Shown here in pieces: positions 18,477 to 29,296 of a stretch of DNA of 46,692 bases. The position numbers and the translations under genes are program-made. This DNA comes from Gemmatimonadota bacterium (GTDB lineage: Bacteria; Gemmatimonadota; Gemmatimonadetes; Gemmatimonadales; Gemmatimonadaceae), in contig VHBP01000013.1 of the NCBI GenBank assembly GCA_016871915.1, forward strand, positions 1 through 46,692. The letters run 5' to 3'. Numbering within the stretch: position 1 is the first letter of the stretch; each line of letters begins with the position of its first letter. The notes under the pieces were generated by a model. The model ran no database searches. It had not been told where the DNA came from and saw only the letters and a program-made list of their open reading frames with translations.

Positions 18477-18498
18477 GCTTGTGAAATCATTCACAAGC
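18477..18498. promoter_or_regulatory. CRP/FNR-family-like operator upstream of the alternative complex III operon
   Basis: Two perfect nine-base inverted arms (GCTTGTGAA / TTCACAAGC) separated by four bases. The core TGTGA-N6-TCACA matches the classical CRP half-sites and spacing exactly. It lies 43 bp before the preferred actA ATG at 18541. If the alternative GTG at 18475 were used it would instead be coding. A regulator of the CRP/FNR family is the natural candidate, but none is encoded in this window. Confidence 0.5.
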
Positions 18499-18540
18499 CG
18501 AATGCTTCAGTCGGGTTTCTCCCTTTTCCAGGTCTGGCGT

Positions 18541-19263
18541 ATGACGGCTCGTAGGAAGTGGGTCATGATCCCAGGGATGGTGGCGATCGCCCTCGTGGCC
18601 ACCATGCTCTCCGCCTATGCGGGGTCGCAGTCCGCCGAGTCACCGGCCCCAGCCGGCGCCGAGGAGACCGCCACCCAAAAGGCCAATCGTGAGGCCTTCG
18701 GTAAGGCGAAGCCCGGCCCCTGGGCCTACAGTGGCGCTTCCGGCTACACCAACTACCTCGGCGGCGGGATCGGCTACTCCCCGGAGCAGCCCGTCAAGTT
18801 CCCGCACCCGGTGCATGTGAACGCGCTGAAGATGAACTGCGCGTTCTGCCACAATGCCGCCAACCAGTCGCCCGACCCGGGCCTCCCCGCGGTCGCGACC
18901 TGCATGGGGTGCCACACGATCGTCGGCGCGGGCCGCCCCGAGATCGTGAAGCTCACCGAATACTGGAACAACAAGCAGCCGGTGCCGTGGGTCCGAATCC
19001 ACAAGGTGCCGGAGTACGTGCACTTCCCACACATGCGCCATGTGAACGCCGGCGTCACCTGCCAGACCTGCCACGGTCAGGTGAACAACATGCCGCAGGT
19101 CTTCATGGCGCAGAGCCTCAACATGGGGTGGTGCGTGCAGTGCCATGTGAACGGCTACGACCCGGCGGAGGGCGTCCGCGCGGCGGGGTATGAGCCTGAT
19201 TCCGCGACGCTCGCGTTGCCCAAGAAGAAGGCGACGTACGACTGCGCCACCTGCCACTACTAG
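18541..19263 (+). CDS. actA: Alternative complex III subunit ActA, pentahaem cytochrome c
   Basis: Membrane-anchored multihaem cytochrome c of the quinol:cytochrome c oxidoreductase ACIII. Five CxxCH haem sites are visible: CAFCH, CMGCH, CQTCH, CVQCH and the C-terminal CATCHY. This matches the pentahaem ActA of characterised complexes. Residues 1-30 (MTARRKWVMIPGMVAIALVATMLSAYA) form an uncleaved anchor or signal. I prefer the ATG at 18541 because the palindrome at 18477-18498 then lies in the promoter. GTG 18475 (with a GAGG five bases upstream) and ATG 18502 are in-frame alternatives. First gene of a six-gene operon. Confidence 0.92.
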   Translation: MTARRKWVMIPGMVAIALVATMLSAYAGSQSAESPAPAGAEETATQKANREAFGKAKPGPWAYSGASGYTNYLGGGIGYSPEQPVKFPHPVHVNALKMNCAFCHNAANQSPDPGLPAVATCMGCHTIVGAGRPEIVKLTEYWNNKQPVPWVRIHKVPEYVHFPHMRHVNAGVTCQTCHGQVNNMPQVFMAQSLNMGWCVQCHVNGYDPAEGVRAAGYEPDSATLALPKKKATYDCATCHY

Positions 19264-19272
19264 GACGACGCG

Positions 19273-22326
<3,054 letters not shown>

Positions 22327-22339
22327 GGAGGCGCGACCC

Positions 22340-23737
22340 ATGGCCACTCTCGCGCACCCCGACGATCTCCGCCGGCCGAACATCGCCTCGGCGGACATCC
22401 AGCTCCCCGCGGTCACGAGCTACGAGCAGGTCGACAACGAGATCCTCGCGGTCCTCAAGCCGACCAAGGCGTGGTTCGCTTCGCTGATGCTCGCCATCGC
22501 CTGCCTGGGGCTCGGCGCCTTCAGCTGGATCTACCAGATCCATCAAGGGCTCGGCGTCGCCGGCTACAACCCGCCGGTGATGTGGGGCGTCTACATCATC
22601 ACCTTCGTCTTCTGGGTCGGTATCGGTCACGCGGGGACGCTGATCTCGGCGATCCTCTATCTCTTCCGCGCCGGCTTCCGGACCACGATCTATCGCGCGG
22701 CCGAGGCGATGACCGTGTTCGCCGTGATGACGGCGGGGCTCTTCCCGATCATCCACATCGGGCGGCCTTGGAAGTTCTTCTGGCTGATCCCGTACCCGAA
22801 CTGGCGACTCATCTGGCCGAACTTCAAGTCGCCGCTCGTCTGGGACGTCTTCGCGATCACCACGTATCTCACGATCTCCACGACCTTCCTCTTCGTCGGG
22901 CTCATCCCCGACATCGCGGTGCTCCGCGATCGGGAGACGAACCCGATCCGTCGCAAGATCCTCGGGTTCCTCAGCTTCGGGTGGCGCAACACCGAGCGCG
23001 AGTGGCGCCACTTCGCACGCGCCTATCTGTTCCTGGCGGCCTTCTCGACGCCGCTGGTGCTCTCGGTGCACTCCGTCGTGTCGTTCGACTTCGCCATGGG
23101 CATCGTCCCGGGCTGGCACACGACGATCTTCCCGCCCTACTTCGTCGCGGGCGCGATCTTCTCCGGCTTCGCGATGGTGTGGACGATCATCATCCCGATG
23201 CGCCGCTGGTTCGGTCTCCGGCACTATGTGACGCTGAATCACCTCGACGCCTCGGCGAAGATGGTGCTCTTCACCTCGCTCGTCGTCGGGCTGGCCTACA
23301 TGATCGAGTTCTTCATCGCCTGGTACGGCGGTGTGAAGTACGAACAGGACTACTTCTGGAACCGCGTCTTCGGGCAGTGGTGGTGGGCGGCCTGGATCAT
23401 GCTCACCTGCAACATGATCCTCCCGCTCTCGCTCTTCTCGCAGAAGCTGCGGCGCAATCCGACCTGGCTCTGGATCCTCTCGATCTTCATCAATATCGGG
23501 ATGTGGTTCGAGCGCTTCGTGATCGTCGTGCCCTCGCTGTCGCATGACGTCGAGCCCTGGCAGTGGTCGTCCTACATGCCGACCTGGGTCGACTACGGGC
23601 TCCTGATCGGGTCCTTCGGCTGGTTCTTCATGTGGTTCCTCCTCTTCGTGAAGCAGCTGCCCGTGATGGCGCTCGCGGAGATCAAGGAGATTATCCCGCC
23701 GAGGATGAAGCACACCCATTCGCACGGGGGGCACTGA
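22340..23737 (+). CDS. actC: Alternative complex III subunit ActC, NrfD/PsrC-type quinol-binding membrane protein
   Basis: 465-residue polytopic membrane protein of the NrfD/PsrC family with roughly ten hydrophobic helices. It is predicted to take electrons from menaquinol and pass them to ActB. Typical segments are GVYIITFVFWVGIGHAGTLISAILYLFRAGFRT near the N-terminus, SVVSFDFAMGIVPGWHTTIFPPYFVAGAIFSG in the middle and MWFERFVIVVPSL toward the C-terminus. It ends in a His-rich tail (KHTHSHGGH). A second copy of this fold, ActF, is encoded four genes later in the complex. The actD ATG overlaps nothing but begins two bases after the stop. Confidence 0.95.
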   Translation: MATLAHPDDLRRPNIASADIQLPAVTSYEQVDNEILAVLKPTKAWFASLMLAIACLGLGAFSWIYQIHQGLGVAGYNPPVMWGVYIITFVFWVGIGHAGTLISAILYLFRAGFRTTIYRAAEAMTVFAVMTAGLFPIIHIGRPWKFFWLIPYPNWRLIWPNFKSPLVWDVFAITTYLTISTTFLFVGLIPDIAVLRDRETNPIRRKILGFLSFGWRNTEREWRHFARAYLFLAAFSTPLVLSVHSVVSFDFAMGIVPGWHTTIFPPYFVAGAIFSGFAMVWTIIIPMRRWFGLRHYVTLNHLDASAKMVLFTSLVVGLAYMIEFFIAWYGGVKYEQDYFWNRVFGQWWWAAWIMLTCNMILPLSLFSQKLRRNPTWLWILSIFINIGMWFERFVIVVPSLSHDVEPWQWSSYMPTWVDYGLLIGSFGWFFMWFLLFVKQLPVMALAEIKEIIPPRMKHTHSHGGH

Positions 23738-23738
23738 G

Positions 23739-24239
23739 ATGCGCGGCATGATGGGAGTCTTCTCGGAGCTCGATAGCACGGTGGAGGCGATCGAGGAGCT
23801 CAAGCAGCGGAAGGTGGGGGACCTCACGGTCTTCTCGCCGACCCCGCGGCACGAGCTCGAGCATGCCGTGCACCCGCCGATGAGCGGGGTGCGCAAGTTC
23901 ACGCTGATCGGCGCGCTCAGTGGCGTCTGCTTCGGCTTCTGGATCGCGATCTGGGGCTCGAACTACTGGCCGCTGGTCGTCGGTGGCAAGGCGATCTCGA
24001 CCTGGTTGCCGTACGTGGTGTTCGGGTTCGAGGTGATGGTCATGGTCGGGGCGCTCTCGACCGTGTTTGGGATGTTCTATCTCGCGGGGATCCCGCGCCT
24101 GACCATGACGGTCGGGTACGACCCCCGCTTCAGCCGCGGCAGCTACGGGATCTTCTGTGAATGCGCGCCCGAGCAGCTGGTCGAGGCTGAGTCGATCCTG
24201 CGCCGTCATGGTGCGGTGGAGGTGCGCGGTGAGAAGTGA
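23739..24239 (+). CDS. actD: Alternative complex III subunit ActD (DUF3341)
   Basis: 166-residue DUF3341 protein with two transmembrane segments (about residues 47-68 and 85-112), which anchors the periphery of ACIII. The soluble N-terminus (GVFSELDSTVEAIEELKQRKVGDLTVFSPTP) and the C-terminal FFCECAPEQLVEAE-like segment (GIFCECAPEQLVEAESILRR) are characteristic. The ORF overlaps the actE start by 11 bases, and its 3' end supplies the GGAGG used by actE. Confidence 0.9.
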   Translation: MRGMMGVFSELDSTVEAIEELKQRKVGDLTVFSPTPRHELEHAVHPPMSGVRKFTLIGALSGVCFGFWIAIWGSNYWPLVVGGKAISTWLPYVVFGFEVMVMVGALSTVFGMFYLAGIPRLTMTVGYDPRFSRGSYGIFCECAPEQLVEAESILRRHGAVEVRGEK

Positions 24240-25002
24240 TCGGATGCAGGTCTCGCAGCTGGCGCTCGTGGCGCTCACGCCCTTCCTCCTCTCGGCGTGC
24301 ACGCAGGAGGAGTGGCTGACCGACATGAAGCAGCAGCCCTCCGTCGGCACCTGGCAGATGTTCACCCTGACGGACACGGCGGCGGGGGAGAAGACCCCGT
24401 TCCGTGGGAATCCGTCGGGCTCGGTCCCGACCACGGGGACGGTCGTCGCGGGGTGGCAGGTCTCGTACCAGCCTCTCCCGCAGGTCGTCGATTCGATGTC
24501 GGGGCTCGTGAATCCGGTGGCCGCCGATGCGCGGTCGCTCGAGAATGGCCACAAGCTCTATCAGATCAACTGCGCCGTCTGCCACGGCGATATCGGCGAT
24601 GGGAAGGGCGGGCTCGCCCAGCTCAATCCGGGATACGCCTTCGCCCCGAGTCTCATGACGGAGTCGGCGCGCGGGCGCACCGATGGCTACCTCTTCGGGA
24701 TGCTGCGGAATGGCCGTGGGCTGATGCCGTCGGCGAACCGCATCCCCGAGGCGATGCGCTGGGATGTCGTGAACTACGTGCGTGGGCTGCAGGGCAAGTA
24801 TGCCGTCGCCACGGGACCGGTCGGCTTCCCGGGGCAGACGGGGACGGCCCTCCCGGGGTATTCGGTGGTGGGCCCGACGGTACCGGCGAAGTTCGTGAAG
24901 CCGAGCGTCGAGGGGATCGTCGAGAAGAAGAAGGCCGAGGGTGAGTCGCATGGGGCGGCCGCTGGGAAGGCGGACGCCGGTCACAATGGAGGTCACGAAT
25001 GA
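24229..25002 (+). CDS. actE: Alternative complex III subunit ActE, monohaem lipoprotein cytochrome c
   Basis: 257-residue lipoprotein cytochrome c, the likely electron exit of the complex. The GTG at 24229 has GGAGG eight bases upstream and gives a good signal peptide with a perfect lipobox (LLSAC). ATG 24244 is a near alternative. One haem site, CAVCHGD, with a candidate axial methionine in GRGLMPSANRI. The mature chain ends in a charged Lys/Glu/Gly/His tail. Its stop overlaps the actF ATG (ATGA). Confidence 0.93.
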   Translation: MRSDRMQVSQLALVALTPFLLSACTQEEWLTDMKQQPSVGTWQMFTLTDTAAGEKTPFRGNPSGSVPTTGTVVAGWQVSYQPLPQVVDSMSGLVNPVAADARSLENGHKLYQINCAVCHGDIGDGKGGLAQLNPGYAFAPSLMTESARGRTDGYLFGMLRNGRGLMPSANRIPEAMRWDVVNYVRGLQGKYAVATGPVGFPGQTGTALPGYSVVGPTVPAKFVKPSVEGIVEKKKAEGESHGAAAGKADAGHNGGHE

Positions 25003-26342
25003 GCGGCCAGCATCACTACTCTCCGCCGCGCGATCAGCTCGTCGGGGTGCTCAAGACGAAGGAGATGCCGGCGGGGCTCAAGACGGCCGCGCTCGGGCTC
25101 GCCCTGTTCGGCCTCGGGCTCTTCGCCTTCGGCGCCGCGACCGGTGAGGCACGTGCCTGGCAGGCCTTCCTCGTCAATTGGCTCTTTTTCACCACGATCG
25201 CCTCGGCCGGTGTGATGTTCGTCGCCGTGCAGCGCATCGTGACCGCGCGCTGGTCGCGCGGGATCATCCGGTTCCTCGAAGGGTTCGTCGCCTTCCTTCC
25301 GTTCGCCGCGATCGGGCTCCTGATCATCGTCTTTGGTGGGAAGAGCCATCTCTATCCCTGGTGGGATCTCGTGGGGACGGGGGAGTTGATCCCGGAGAAG
25401 GAACTCTACTTCGGGCGCTCGTTCTTCTATGCGCGCTCGATCATCGCCTTCGGGTTGTTGCTGCTCCTGCAGGTCTGGTACATCTGGACCTCGGTGCGCC
25501 TCGATGTGGGCGTGACGCCGGAGTTCGGGGCGAAGTGGGCGGCGGGGCTGCGGGCCAAGATGCGCGCCGGCTTCGGTGAGGAGCGTCGTGAGCTCCACTC
25601 CACGCACTCGTTGCAGGGGAAGCTCGCGGTGGCGATGGCGCTCGTCTTCGGCTTCGGGTGGTGCGTCCTCGCGTGGGACCACTCGATGTCGCTCGACTAT
25701 CACTTCTTCAGCACGATGTACGGGTGGCAGGTCTTCATGGGGGGATGGTTGGTCTCCCTCATGGTCCTCGCCGTCCTGCTTCGTTGGTGGAAGGGGCAGT
25801 TCCCGGAGCTCCCGGAGCTGATCACCGAGAAGCACTATCACGATGTGGGGAAGCTCGGGTTCGCCTTCACCGCCTTTTGGGGTTACCTGACCCTCTCGCA
25901 GTTCCTCATCATCTGGTACGGCAATCTGGCCGAAGAGACGCACTTCTTCACGCTCCGGTTGACGGGCGCGTGGTCGACCACGACGATGCTCGCGGCGATC
26001 CTGACCTTCGTGGTGCCGTTCCTCGGGTTGCTCTCGGTGAAGGCCAAGACCTTCTCGCCGACGATGATCCTCTTCGCGACGAGCTCGTTCCTCGGGCTTT
26101 GGTTCGCGCGGTACACCGAGATCTATCCGTCGATCTACGGCACGCGGGTGACACAGGCGCCGCTGGGGGTCTGGGAGATCGGGATCTTCGCCGGATTCCT
26201 TGGCCTCTTCGCCTGGAGCTATGCGCAGTTCATGGACGCCTTCCCGAAGGCGCGCGTCTTCCTGATGACCTCGCCGTATCGCGACGAGGTCCAGGTGCCG
26301 TGCGATCCGGTGACCATGGAGCCGCTGCCGGCCCACGAGTAG
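24999..26342 (+). CDS. actF: Alternative complex III subunit ActF, second NrfD-like membrane subunit
   Basis: 447-residue polytopic membrane protein, the second quinol-oxidoreductase-like transmembrane subunit of ACIII. It has about ten hydrophobic segments, including AWQAFLVNWLFFTTIASAGVMF, a histidine within DHSMSLDYHFFSTMYGW, and HYHDVGKLGFAFTAFWGYLTLSQFLIIWYGNL, typical for this subunit. It closes the operon: no cytochrome oxidase genes follow, only a hairpin and then a tRNA. Partner oxidase genes must be elsewhere. Confidence 0.93.
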   Translation: MSGQHHYSPPRDQLVGVLKTKEMPAGLKTAALGLALFGLGLFAFGAATGEARAWQAFLVNWLFFTTIASAGVMFVAVQRIVTARWSRGIIRFLEGFVAFLPFAAIGLLIIVFGGKSHLYPWWDLVGTGELIPEKELYFGRSFFYARSIIAFGLLLLLQVWYIWTSVRLDVGVTPEFGAKWAAGLRAKMRAGFGEERRELHSTHSLQGKLAVAMALVFGFGWCVLAWDHSMSLDYHFFSTMYGWQVFMGGWLVSLMVLAVLLRWWKGQFPELPELITEKHYHDVGKLGFAFTAFWGYLTLSQFLIIWYGNLAEETHFFTLRLTGAWSTTTMLAAILTFVVPFLGLLSVKAKTFSPTMILFATSSFLGLWFARYTEIYPSIYGTRVTQAPLGVWEIGIFAGFLGLFAWSYAQFMDAFPKARVFLMTSPYRDEVQVPCDPVTMEPLPAHE

Positions 26343-26368
26343 GGGGTCAGGGCGGGGGGTTCGAAGGA

Positions 26369-26402
26369 GACGGGGGGCGGCGCCGTGGCGTCGCCCCCCG
26401 TC
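26369..26402 (+). terminator. Terminator hairpin after the act operon
   Basis: Eleven-base perfect arms (GACGGGGGGCG and CGCCCCCCGTC) with a 12-base, partly self-pairing loop, 26 bases after the actF stop. No T-run follows. Confidence 0.7.
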
Positions 26403-26433
26403 CGCTTCCGGCGACCGCCGGATGGTCCCCGCT

Positions 26434-26439
26434 TATATT
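26434..26439 (+). promoter_or_regulatory. Candidate -10 element of the tRNA-Ala gene
   Basis: TATATT 16 bases before the mature tRNA 5' end, in an otherwise GC-rich stretch. The spacing is right for a tRNA promoter. The -35 is not obvious. Confidence 0.4.
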
Positions 26440-26455
26440 TCAGGGTCCGTGCCAC

Positions 26456-26528
26456 GGGGCGTTAGCTCAGCTGGGAGAGCACCTGCTTTGCAAGCAGGGG
26501 GTCGCCGGTTCGATCCCGGCACGCTCCA
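26456..26528 (+). tRNA. tRNA-Ala (anticodon TGC)
   Basis: The full cloverleaf can be folded by eye. The acceptor is GGGGCGT/ACGCTCC with one G-U pair, the D arm is GCTC..GAGC, the anticodon stem is CCTGC/GCAGG with loop TTTGCAA, the T arm is GCCGG TTCGATC CCGGC, and the discriminator is A. The 3' CCA is not encoded. 73 nt. Confidence 0.97.
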
Positions 26529-26566
26529 CTTCGATGCCACACGGCTCACCTCTCGCCATCCTGCCC

Positions 26567-27034
26567 ATGTCCACACATGCCCCCGCCATCGGTTCCCTCG
26601 CTCCCGACTTCACCGTCGAGACCACGACCGGTCACGCGGTGACCCTGTCGTCCTTCCGTGGGACGCACCATGTGCTGCTCGCCTTCTTCCCCCTGGCCTT
26701 CACCGGGGTCTGCACCGAGGAGATGTGCGCGTTCACGGACGACTTCGATGTGTTCAGCTCGCATGAGGTGACGGTGTTGCCGATCAGCGTGGACTCGGTC
26801 CCCACGCTCAAGGAGTTCAAGGCGAAGTACGGCATGAAGGTCGAGCTCGGGAGTGACTTCAAGCGGGAGGTCGCCACGGCGTACGGCGTCCTGCATCCCG
26901 CCTTCTTCGCGACCCGCGCCTATTTCCTCATCGACAAGACCGGTGTCGTGCGGTGGTCATTCGTCGAGGAGACCCCGGGGACCCGGCGACAGAACGCCGA
27001 GATCCTCGCGGAGATCGCGAAGCTCGCGGGGTAA
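26567..27034 (+). CDS. Peroxiredoxin (AhpE/BCP-like thiol peroxidase)
   Basis: 155-residue thioredoxin-fold peroxidase that reduces peroxides. The peroxidatic cysteine sits in FPLAFTGVCTEEMC, with a second cysteine four residues on. The N-terminal GSLAPDFTVETTTG and C-terminal AYFLIDKTGVVRWSF segments are typical. The size fits AhpE or 1-Cys relatives. The ATG at 26567 is preferred over 26534, which lies only five bases after the tRNA. It is followed after 16 bases by a histidine kinase gene, so the two are probably co-transcribed. Confidence 0.88.
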   Translation: MSTHAPAIGSLAPDFTVETTTGHAVTLSSFRGTHHVLLAFFPLAFTGVCTEEMCAFTDDFDVFSSHEVTVLPISVDSVPTLKEFKAKYGMKVELGSDFKREVATAYGVLHPAFFATRAYFLIDKTGVVRWSFVEETPGTRRQNAEILAEIAKLAG

Positions 27035-27050
27035 GGGAGGGGCGGCGGCG

Positions 27051-28628
27051 GTGAGCCTCATACCCGACCCCGCAGCCGCGAACGCCCTCTCCGGCGAGCG
27101 CGCCTCGCGCGCCCTGGTCGCGCTCGCCTGGATCAACACGCAGTTGGCCTCAGCGCGTGGCCTCGAGCCGAACGTCGAGCGGACCCTCGACCATCTTCGG
27201 GAGGTCCTCGACGCGGATGAGATCGCGGTCTGGGTGCACACCCCACAGGGGCTCATCGAAGGGTGGGTGAGCGGGTCGGCGGGCACATCGGAGGCGGCGG
27301 TTCGGACGGCACTCGCCGGCGGCGAGCTCGACGACGCGGGCGAGGGCGTGGCGGCGATTCCCCTGGTGCGAGGGGACCGGTCAGTCGGCGGACTCGTCTG
27401 GCGTGTGCGGCGGCCGCTCACGGCGGAGGAGCGGATCCTCATGACCGCCGTCGCCGGGCTCCTCGCCCTCGAACTCACGCACGCCGAGCGCTCCCGGCGA
27501 CTCGAAGAGGAGGTCGCCGCGCGCACGGAGGAGATCGAACGGGGTCGGCGATTCACCGAGAAGATCATCGATTCACTCCCCATCGGGCTCTATGTGATCG
27601 ATCGCGCGTATCGCGTCCAAAGTTGGAATCGACGGCGGGAGACGGGGACGCAGGCGACGTCGCGCGAGGCCGCGGTGGGGCGAACCATCTTCGAGGTCCT
27701 GCACCTCGCGCCCGGCGATCCCATCCATCAGGAGTTCGACGAGGTCTTCCGCACGGGTCAGCTCCTCGAGTATCTCCGCGAGGTCGGGTCCTCAGGGGAA
27801 CGCCGCACCTTTTGGGTGACCAAGATCCCCATGCGGCTCGGCGGCGACGAGGTCACGCATGTGATCACCCTCGGCGAGGACATCACCGATTGGACCCAGG
27901 CCCAGGCGCGCGCCTCGCAGGCGGAGAAGCTCGCCGCGATCGGGCAACTCGTCGCTGGGATGATGCACGAGGTGAACAATCCGCTCGCGACGATCGCAGC
28001 GTGTGCCGAGTCGTTGGGCTACCGCATCGATCCACTGATCGCGCAGGGACTCCCTGACGCCCAAGAGGCGATCGACTACCTCGGCATCATCGGCAACGAG
28101 GTGGAACGGTGCAAGCATATCGGCGATGGGCTGCTCGACTTCACCCGGCCGCGGCCGGCGCGGCGTGAGCGGGTGCAGCCGAACGAAGTGGTGGAACGCA
28201 CCCTCTTCCTCCTCAAACATCATGCGCGGTTCCGGAAGGTCGCCGTGGTGCTCGCCCTCGATCCGGCGGTCGACAGGGTCCCGGAAGCGAGTGCGGAGCA
28301 GCTGGTGCAGGTGTTGATGGGGCTCCTCCTGAACGCCATGGATGCGATGGGGGGCGAGGGGACGGTCCGGGTCGTCACTCGCGTCGGACCATCGACCGCT
28401 GAGGGGGCGATCATCGAGGTGAGCGACGCGGGGGTGGGGATCCCCCTCCGAGAGCGCGACCGGATCTTCGAGCCCTTCTATACGACGAAGGCCCCTGGAT
28501 CGGGCACGGGGCTCGGCCTCTCGATCGCCTATGCGATCATGCAGGAGCACGGGGGCCGGATCGAGGTCGACAGCGTGGTCGGCCAAGGGAGTACCTTCCG
28601 CCTCATCCTTCCCGTGGTGGCCGAATGA
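27051..28628 (+). CDS. Soluble sensor histidine kinase (GAF-PAS-HisKA-HATPase)
   Basis: 525-residue kinase without transmembrane helices. The order is a GAF-like domain (about 20-150), a coiled linker, a PAS domain (about 170-290, IDSLPIGLYVIDRAYRVQSWNRR), a HisKA domain with phospho-acceptor His306 in GMMHEVNNPLATI, and an HATPase domain (LLLNAMDAMGG, DAGVGIP, GSGTGLGLSIAYAI). The H-box HEVNNPL is of the NtrB type. The start is GTG 27051 behind GGGAGG; the frame upstream is a shadow of the peroxiredoxin. The stop overlaps the response-regulator ATG. An intracellular signal, possibly redox given the neighbour, is inferred. Confidence 0.92.
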   Translation: MSLIPDPAAANALSGERASRALVALAWINTQLASARGLEPNVERTLDHLREVLDADEIAVWVHTPQGLIEGWVSGSAGTSEAAVRTALAGGELDDAGEGVAAIPLVRGDRSVGGLVWRVRRPLTAEERILMTAVAGLLALELTHAERSRRLEEEVAARTEEIERGRRFTEKIIDSLPIGLYVIDRAYRVQSWNRRRETGTQATSREAAVGRTIFEVLHLAPGDPIHQEFDEVFRTGQLLEYLREVGSSGERRTFWVTKIPMRLGGDEVTHVITLGEDITDWTQAQARASQAEKLAAIGQLVAGMMHEVNNPLATIAACAESLGYRIDPLIAQGLPDAQEAIDYLGIIGNEVERCKHIGDGLLDFTRPRPARRERVQPNEVVERTLFLLKHHARFRKVAVVLALDPAVDRVPEASAEQLVQVLMGLLLNAMDAMGGEGTVRVVTRVGPSTAEGAIIEVSDAGVGIPLRERDRIFEPFYTTKAPGSGTGLGLSIAYAIMQEHGGRIEVDSVVGQGSTFRLILPVVAE

Positions 28629-29293
28629 GGGTCCTGGTGATCGAGGACGACCCGACCGTCGGGGAGTTCGTGAAGCGGGGGCTCGAGGAGCAGCGTTGGA
28701 CGGTCGATCTCGTGGCCGACGGGGTGGAGGGCGAGGCCTTGGCCCGGTCGCAGCCCTATGACCTCGTGATCCTCGACCTGCGGCTCCCCGGACGTCCCGG
28801 TCCCGAAGTGCTCCGCAACCTCCGCGCGCGTGGGTTCGAGCGGCCGGTGCTGGTGCTCACCGCGCAGGATGCCGTCGATGCCAAGGTGGAGACGCTCCGA
28901 GCTGGGGCCGATGATTACGTCACCAAGCCCTTCGCCTTCGAGGAGCTCCTGGCACGCGTCGAGGCCCTCGCACGTCGTCCGCGCGCGCTCGCCTCCCCAC
29001 GCATCGCGGTCGCGGACCTAGAGATCGATCTCGATTCGCACCAGGTGCGCCGCGCCGGTCAGGCGATCGAACTCACCCCCAAGGAGTTCCTCGTCCTCGA
29101 GTACCTCGCCCGCCATGCGGGGCGGGTGATGAGCCGTACGCTGATCACCGAGTATGCCTGGGGCTATCATTTCGATCCCGGCACCAACATCGTCGATGTG
29201 CTCATCACGCATCTGCGCAAGAAGATCGATGCCGCGCACGACCGGAAGCTCATCACCACGGTCCGGGGCGTGGGTTACGTCCTGAAAGGCTGA
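28625..29293 (+). CDS. OmpR-family response regulator
   Basis: 222-residue two-domain regulator. The receiver domain has Asp8/Asp9 and phospho-acceptor Asp51 (ILDLRLPG), and the switch lysine lies in YVTKPFAFEELLAR. The C-terminal winged helix (LTPKEFLVLEYLARHAGRVMSRTLITEYAWGY and VRGVGYVLKG) resembles the CusR/CopR/QseB type more than PhoB. It overlaps the upstream kinase by four bases and is followed by a second kinase three bases later. Confidence 0.94.
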   Translation: MRVLVIEDDPTVGEFVKRGLEEQRWTVDLVADGVEGEALARSQPYDLVILDLRLPGRPGPEVLRNLRARGFERPVLVLTAQDAVDAKVETLRAGADDYVTKPFAFEELLARVEALARRPRALASPRIAVADLEIDLDSHQVRRAGQAIELTPKEFLVLEYLARHAGRVMSRTLITEYAWGYHFDPGTNIVDVLITHLRKKIDAAHDRKLITTVRGVGYVLKG

Positions 29294-29296
29294 TCG

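Noticed and set aside
18475-18540. Longer actA beginning at GTG 18475
   Set aside because: Not excluded, but the extra residues would be encoded by a perfect palindromic operator, and the ATG at 18541 directly precedes a good membrane anchor.
26342-26368. Possible fourth heptamer array after actF (GGGGTCAGGG)
   Set aside because: Only one or two units could be matched, with no clear seven-base period.
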